Shown here piece by piece: positions 60,388-64,000 of a DNA stretch of 64,000 bases. Every line of letters begins with the position of its first letter. Within the stretch, counting starts at the first letter, position 1. The notes below the pieces were generated by a model. That model saw only the letters and a list, made by a program, of their open reading frames with translations, was not told the origin of the DNA and searched no databases. Both the position numbers and the translations under genes were made by a program. Location: the NCBI GenBank assembly GCA_020073345.1, contig JAIQFI010000020.1:33231-97230 (forward strand), in the 5' to 3' direction. The stretch comes from Terriglobia bacterium. GTDB taxonomy: Bacteria; Acidobacteriota; Terriglobia; Bryobacterales; Bryobacteraceae.

Positions 60388-60417
60388 CCCACATGGCCGA
60401 ACTGCCCACCGCCGAAT

Positions 60418-62235
60418 TTACCAGCCGACGGGTTTGCCCTTATTCTGCTCGTCCAGCCACTTCTGCAGCGGCGCGAAGTAGTCGCGGATGGCGGTGGCGT
60501 CCATTTCGCGCTTGCCGGTGATCTCCTGGAGGGCCTCTTGCCAAGGTTTGCTGAGTCCCATGGCGAGCATGGTGTTGAGCTTCTTGCCGGCTTCCTTGCT
60601 CTCGTAAATCGAACAGCGATGCAACGGCGTACCGCTATTTCCTGGGCAGCCGGCCGCTTCCGCGAGAGCCCGGTGGAACTGGAACTGGAGGATATCGGCC
60701 AGGAAGTAGCGCGTGTAGGGGACATTCGCAGGCACGTGATACTTTGCGCCGGGATCGAAAAACTCATCCGAACGGGCTTCGGGCGGAGCGATGCCCTGGT
60801 ACTTCAGCCGCAACTGCCACCACGCTTCGTTGTACTTGTCCGGCGGTATCTCGCCTGAGAAAACGCGCCAGCGCCACTGGTCGATCATCAGCCCAAAAGG
60901 CAGAAACGCGATCTTCTCAAGCGACTTCTTCAGCAGCAGGCCGATGTCCTTGGAAGCGTCCGGTGCCTTCGGCAGCAAGCCCAGCTTCACCAGATACTCG
61001 GGCGTGACGGACAGCGCGATGGTATCGCCGATGGCTTCGTGAAAACCGTCATTGGCGCTGTCGCGGAACAGGATCGGCTGGGTGTTATATGCGCGCTGGT
61101 AAAAGTTGTGGCCCAGCTCGTGGTGAATAGTGGTGAAGTCTTCCTCGGTGATATCGATGCACATCTTGATGCGAAGATCATTGACGTTGTCCACGTCCCA
61201 GGCGCTGGCGTGGCACACCACTTCACGATCTTTCGGCTTCACGAACAGGCTGCGCTTCCAGAAGGTGTCGGGCAGCGGATCGAACCCCAACGACTTGAAA
61301 AATCCTTCGCCATACTTGACCATCTGGAGCGGTTCGGTCTTGCGCGATTTGAGAATCTGCGTGAGGTCGTAGCCGGGATCGGCATCCTTGGGCGCCACCA
61401 GCTTGTACACATTCGACCAGTCCTGCGCCCAGATGTTGCCCATCAGGTGCGCGGGCAAGGGGCCGTTCTCGGGCACCAGGTTGCCGTATTTCTCGTGAAG
61501 CTTCGCGCGCACGTAGGCGTGGAGCGAAATATAAAGCGGACGGACCTGGTCCCACAGCCGGTCGAGCTCCCTGCTGAAATCGTCGGCGGGCATGTCGTAT
61601 TTGGATCGCCACATGGCGCCGGTGTCCTTGAAACCCAGCTCGACGGCGCCTTTGTTCGAAAGCTCGACGAAGCGCGTGAAATCCTTGCGCATGGGCAAAG
61701 AAATGGTGTGCCAGCCTTTCCAGACATCCAGCAGCTCGGCCGGGTTGGTGCTGGTGGCCATGATCTTGGTGATGTCGTTGATGTCCAAGCAAGTTTTGCC
61801 GTCGCCCTTGCAATACTTGCCCTTTCCGTAGGTGGCGTCGAGCGAGGCTGCGATCTTGCTCACTTCCGCGCTTTCTTTGGGGTCGGAAGGCGGCGCCAGC
61901 GTGAACCCGGTTTTCAGCAATTTCATCATGCGGGTCGAATCGGCGGGCAATTGGACATCGTCGAACTTCTTGGCCTGCTTGGCGATGCGGACGGCTTCAT
62001 CGCCGGCGCGCTGGCCGGAGGCGGCGGAAAGTGCTTCTGTATCGTCGGTGATGAAGTTTTCCTGGACCCACGCGGCGCGGCCGGCCTCGATGCCGAGATC
62101 GTTGAGCTTCACCTGGGCGTCGTCAAGGAATTTCTTGGCGTCGTCGGCAGTGGGCTTGGATTGGCCGCAACCCACCAGGAGCGCGAAAAGGGTCGGAACA
62201 GTGACACGCAGGACGAGCGTTCGCATAGAGGCCAT
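60418..62235 (-). CDS. M2-family (ACE-like) dipeptidyl carboxypeptidase, lipoprotein
   Basis: The 605-residue product matches single-domain bacterial ACE-like peptidases. A lipoprotein signal (TLFALLVGCGQS, lipobox VGC) anchors it. The zinc site is IHHELGHNFYQRAY, with the third ligand in GFHEAIGDTIALS about 25 residues on, and PVGW closes the chain. It removes C-terminal dipeptides in the periplasm. It is 20 bases downstream of the propeller gene on the same strand. Confidence 0.93.
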   Translation of the reverse strand: MASMRTLVLRVTVPTLFALLVGCGQSKPTADDAKKFLDDAQVKLNDLGIEAGRAAWVQENFITDDTEALSAASGQRAGDEAVRIAKQAKKFDDVQLPADSTRMMKLLKTGFTLAPPSDPKESAEVSKIAASLDATYGKGKYCKGDGKTCLDINDITKIMATSTNPAELLDVWKGWHTISLPMRKDFTRFVELSNKGAVELGFKDTGAMWRSKYDMPADDFSRELDRLWDQVRPLYISLHAYVRAKLHEKYGNLVPENGPLPAHLMGNIWAQDWSNVYKLVAPKDADPGYDLTQILKSRKTEPLQMVKYGEGFFKSLGFDPLPDTFWKRSLFVKPKDREVVCHASAWDVDNVNDLRIKMCIDITEEDFTTIHHELGHNFYQRAYNTQPILFRDSANDGFHEAIGDTIALSVTPEYLVKLGLLPKAPDASKDIGLLLKKSLEKIAFLPFGLMIDQWRWRVFSGEIPPDKYNEAWWQLRLKYQGIAPPEARSDEFFDPGAKYHVPANVPYTRYFLADILQFQFHRALAEAAGCPGNSGTPLHRCSIYESKEAGKKLNTMLAMGLSKPWQEALQEITGKREMDATAIRDYFAPLQKWLDEQNKGKPVGW

Positions 62236-62255
62236 GATACCCCGCGCCGCCTACG

Positions 62256-63831
62256 TCATTTCTTCGACGCGGCGTTCCAGTTGACGCGCACGGTAAGCGG
62301 CGGCGTGGAGGGCGCGGTGGACGATGCGGCGGCAGCAATGGTGACGACCAGGAAACGCTTCCCATCCGCAGTGACGTCATAGTTGAAAAAAGCCTGATTT
62401 TGGATTGCGATATGCGCGTCAAACAGGGCCGCAGGAGTGCCCGCTTTTAGCGAGGGTTTGGGTCCCGCCGAAACGATGATCGGGACAGCGGTGATCTTTC
62501 CGTCCGTCGCCAGATAGAACAGCTCCTTGCCGTCACGGTTCCAACGCGGCTGGTCGCCGCCCGCGATTGAAATCCTCATTTCGTTATCGGCAGCCGGAAA
62601 TGGCTGCACGTACACCTCGCGCGTCCCGGTCTTGTCCGAGGTGTACGCCATCCAGCGGCTGTCCGGGGAGAGTTGGCCCTGGATCTCGTTGAACTCAGAG
62701 TGGAGGAATTGCACCGGCTTTCCGGACGGCTTGCCGTCTTCGCCCACGGGCAAAACCCAAAGGTCACCCTTGGTCTTCGGATCGTTCTCCGAGTAGACGA
62801 TGAACCGACCGTCCCGAGACCACTGGTCGACGGACTTCTGGTTGGGCGTGGCGAGCAGCGGCTCATCCTGCCCCGATGCGCTCGCCCGCAGGTAAATATC
62901 GCCTAGAGTGCCCCCTCGACTGGATCCGAAGACGATGCGGTCGCCCTTGGGCGACCAGAAGGGAAGACCATTGAAAGAAGCGTTGGTCGTCAAACGCTGT
63001 TCGTTCTGACGGTCCAGATCCCTCGACCAAATATCCCGATTGCCGCCACCCGCCAGACGCGAGAACGCGATGGTCTTCTCATTGGGGGAAATCGCGGGCA
63101 TCAGGACATTGCCCGGCGCTCCCACCGTCTCAAGAAGCTTTCCGCCGCGATCGTACCAGACCATCTGGTTATTGCCGCCAAGGGCGTTACCGCCGGTGCC
63201 GCCAGTCCAGTACAGCAGCACACCGTTGTCCGAGACGGACACCGGCGCGAAGTTGTTCTGGGCTAAGGCAACGCCCTCGGCAACGGGAAACGCGTCGCCA
63301 GCGGGCTGCAGGCTTCCGGCATCGAATGGCTGGGCCATCAGGTTACCTTCGCGAAGGAATAGCAATTGGCCAACGCGGCTTTGAGGCACCGATGGGGAAA
63401 ACACGCCGCTGGAAGTATCCGCCAGAATCCTCCGGTTCTCCTTGCCGTCCAGCGAAGCCAAGTAGATGCCGTTCTTCTCCGATTGTGTAGCCGACTCGTA
63501 CAGAAAGTGGCGGCCATCCGGCAGAAATTCGGGGAACAAATAACGGGTCCCGGTTTTGATCACATTGGAGGGAACGCCACCTGCCGCGGGGACCCGCTGA
63601 ATCACGCCATCGGCATTCGGAGAAGGTGAAAACACAATGACATCATCGAGGTTCCAGGTCCCGCCGCGACCATCAGCGGCGTCGCACAACGACTGAGACG
63701 GCCCCCCGCCTGCCGCGATCTTTCTAAGCTTGCCCTCGGCGAAGAAGCCAATGTTACGGCTGTCGGGCGACCAGAAGGGGTAGCGAGCGTCGTCGGTGGT
63801 CGGCATGGGCTGCCATTGAAGGGCGTCGAGC
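62256..63831 (-). pseudogene. PD40/WD40-like propeller protein, 5' end removed by an IS66 element
   Basis: The frame ends at 62256 and is open all the way to the insertion point, coding LDALQWQPMPTTDDARYPFWSPDSRNIGFFAEGKL and then repeated PD40 blades (for example PNEKTIAFSRLAGGGNRDIW, SPKGDRIVFGSSRGG). Such propellers form the C-terminal part of acidobacterial Ser/Thr protein kinases or TolB-like proteins. The N-terminal part is missing: at 63831 the gene is cut by the terminal repeat of an IS66-type element. An internal ATG at 63806 could still give a 516-residue propeller. Confidence 0.8.
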
Positions 63832-64000
63832 GTAAGCGTCAGAGGAACCCATCTTGTTCGCGTGCCTCGAATCCGCCGAAAATGGCGGGATGCGGAGCAA
63901 GGAAGAGATTCAAGGCCTCGTTGAGGGATTTGCGAAGAGCGGGATGAGGCGGCGCGAGTATTGCGCCAAGCACGGTATCGGGATGTCCACGCTGGACTAC
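63832..64000 (+). mobile_element. IS66-family insertion sequence, left end (partial)
   Basis: GTAAGCGTCAGAGG begins at 63832, matching the GTAAGCG-type terminal inverted repeat of IS66 elements. It interrupts an otherwise continuous coding frame of the propeller gene, and an IS66-type tnpA gene starts 58 bases further in. The element runs off the right edge, so the right repeat and the 8-base target duplication (candidate CGTCGAGC, 63824-63831) cannot be checked. Confidence 0.8.
63890..64000 (+). CDS. IS66-type TnpA accessory protein, N-terminal part (partial)
   Basis: The 37 visible residues start MRSKEEIQGLVEGFAKSGM and continue RRREYCAKHGIGMSTLDY, the helix-turn-helix opening of IS66 OrfA/TnpA (pattern xx-SGxSRREFCxxHG-xxSTL). 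The gene continues beyond the window. It lies just inside the terminal repeat, as in IS66 elements. Confidence 0.75.
   Translation, partial: MRSKEEIQGLVEGFAKSGMRRREYCAKHGIGMSTLDY

Noticed and set aside
61039..62382. A 447-codon frame antisense to the M2 peptidase
   Set aside because: The peptidase has its zinc motif and lipobox; the antisense frame is compositional.

Overview
The window looks like chromosomal DNA of an acidobacterium of the Bryobacterales/Solibacter type. This is inferred from gene content, not from a marker gene: a large ADOP-style ABC permease, two secreted proteins ending in the Solibacter-type C-terminal domain (TIGR03437-like), carboxypeptidase-regulatory-like and TPR envelope proteins, a PD40 propeller protein, a PEP-CTERM protein and a homodimeric pyruvate dehydrogenase E1. 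The sequence is GC-rich and densely coded on both strands. I see no rRNA, tRNA or CRISPR array.

Layout. 1-6.4 kb: the end of an old-yellow-enzyme gene, an ABC permease, and a minus-strand gentisate cluster (fumarylpyruvate-hydrolase-like, gentisate dioxygenase, aromatic-acid MFS importer) behind a Met-rich secreted protein. 6.5-11.4 kb: a USP-like protein, a KimA-like APC transporter, a KdpD-like kinase and a KdpE-like regulator, probably a potassium-homeostasis operon. 11.5-25 kb: an Fe(II)/2-oxoglutarate oxygenase, a decayed copy of it at 17.6 kb, secreted TIGR03437-like proteins, TPR proteins, a PEP-CTERM protein and a MacB-like permease. 25-28.4 kb: a DUF433 antitoxin, a small conserved protein and aceE.

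28.5-36.8 kb is the most coherent block: a triheme cytochrome, an ECF sigma factor, a membrane protein shaped like an anti-sigma factor but ending in a CxxCH haem motif, and then ccmE, ccmF, ccmH-like, a zinc-ribbon protein, an unknown membrane protein, ccmA, ccmB, ccmC and a hand-found ccmD. CcmE is the rare CxxxY type, so this is a variant System I cytochrome c maturation locus with a possible built-in haem sensor. A TolC-like gene follows. 38-45.2 kb is a minus-strand B12 operon (btuB, btuF, btuD, btuC, cobU, cobS, cobT) behind a cobalamin riboswitch.

45.2-52 kb: a secreted tyrosine phosphatase, a large radical SAM protein resembling tetraether/membrane-spanning lipid synthases, a REP-associated tyrosine transposase with three copies of an 18-base repeat, and a Tat-exported phospholipase C. 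52-59 kb: REP-like palindromes, a 43-residue basic protein, a metallopeptidase, two tandem thioredoxin-fold proteins, a YpdA-family reductase coupled to alaS, and a Phd/VapC toxin-antitoxin pair with a palindromic operator. 59-64 kb: a SieB-like protein, an IS1-type remnant, more palindromes, an M2 (ACE-like) peptidase and a PD40 protein whose 5' end has been cut off by an IS66-type element starting at 63832.
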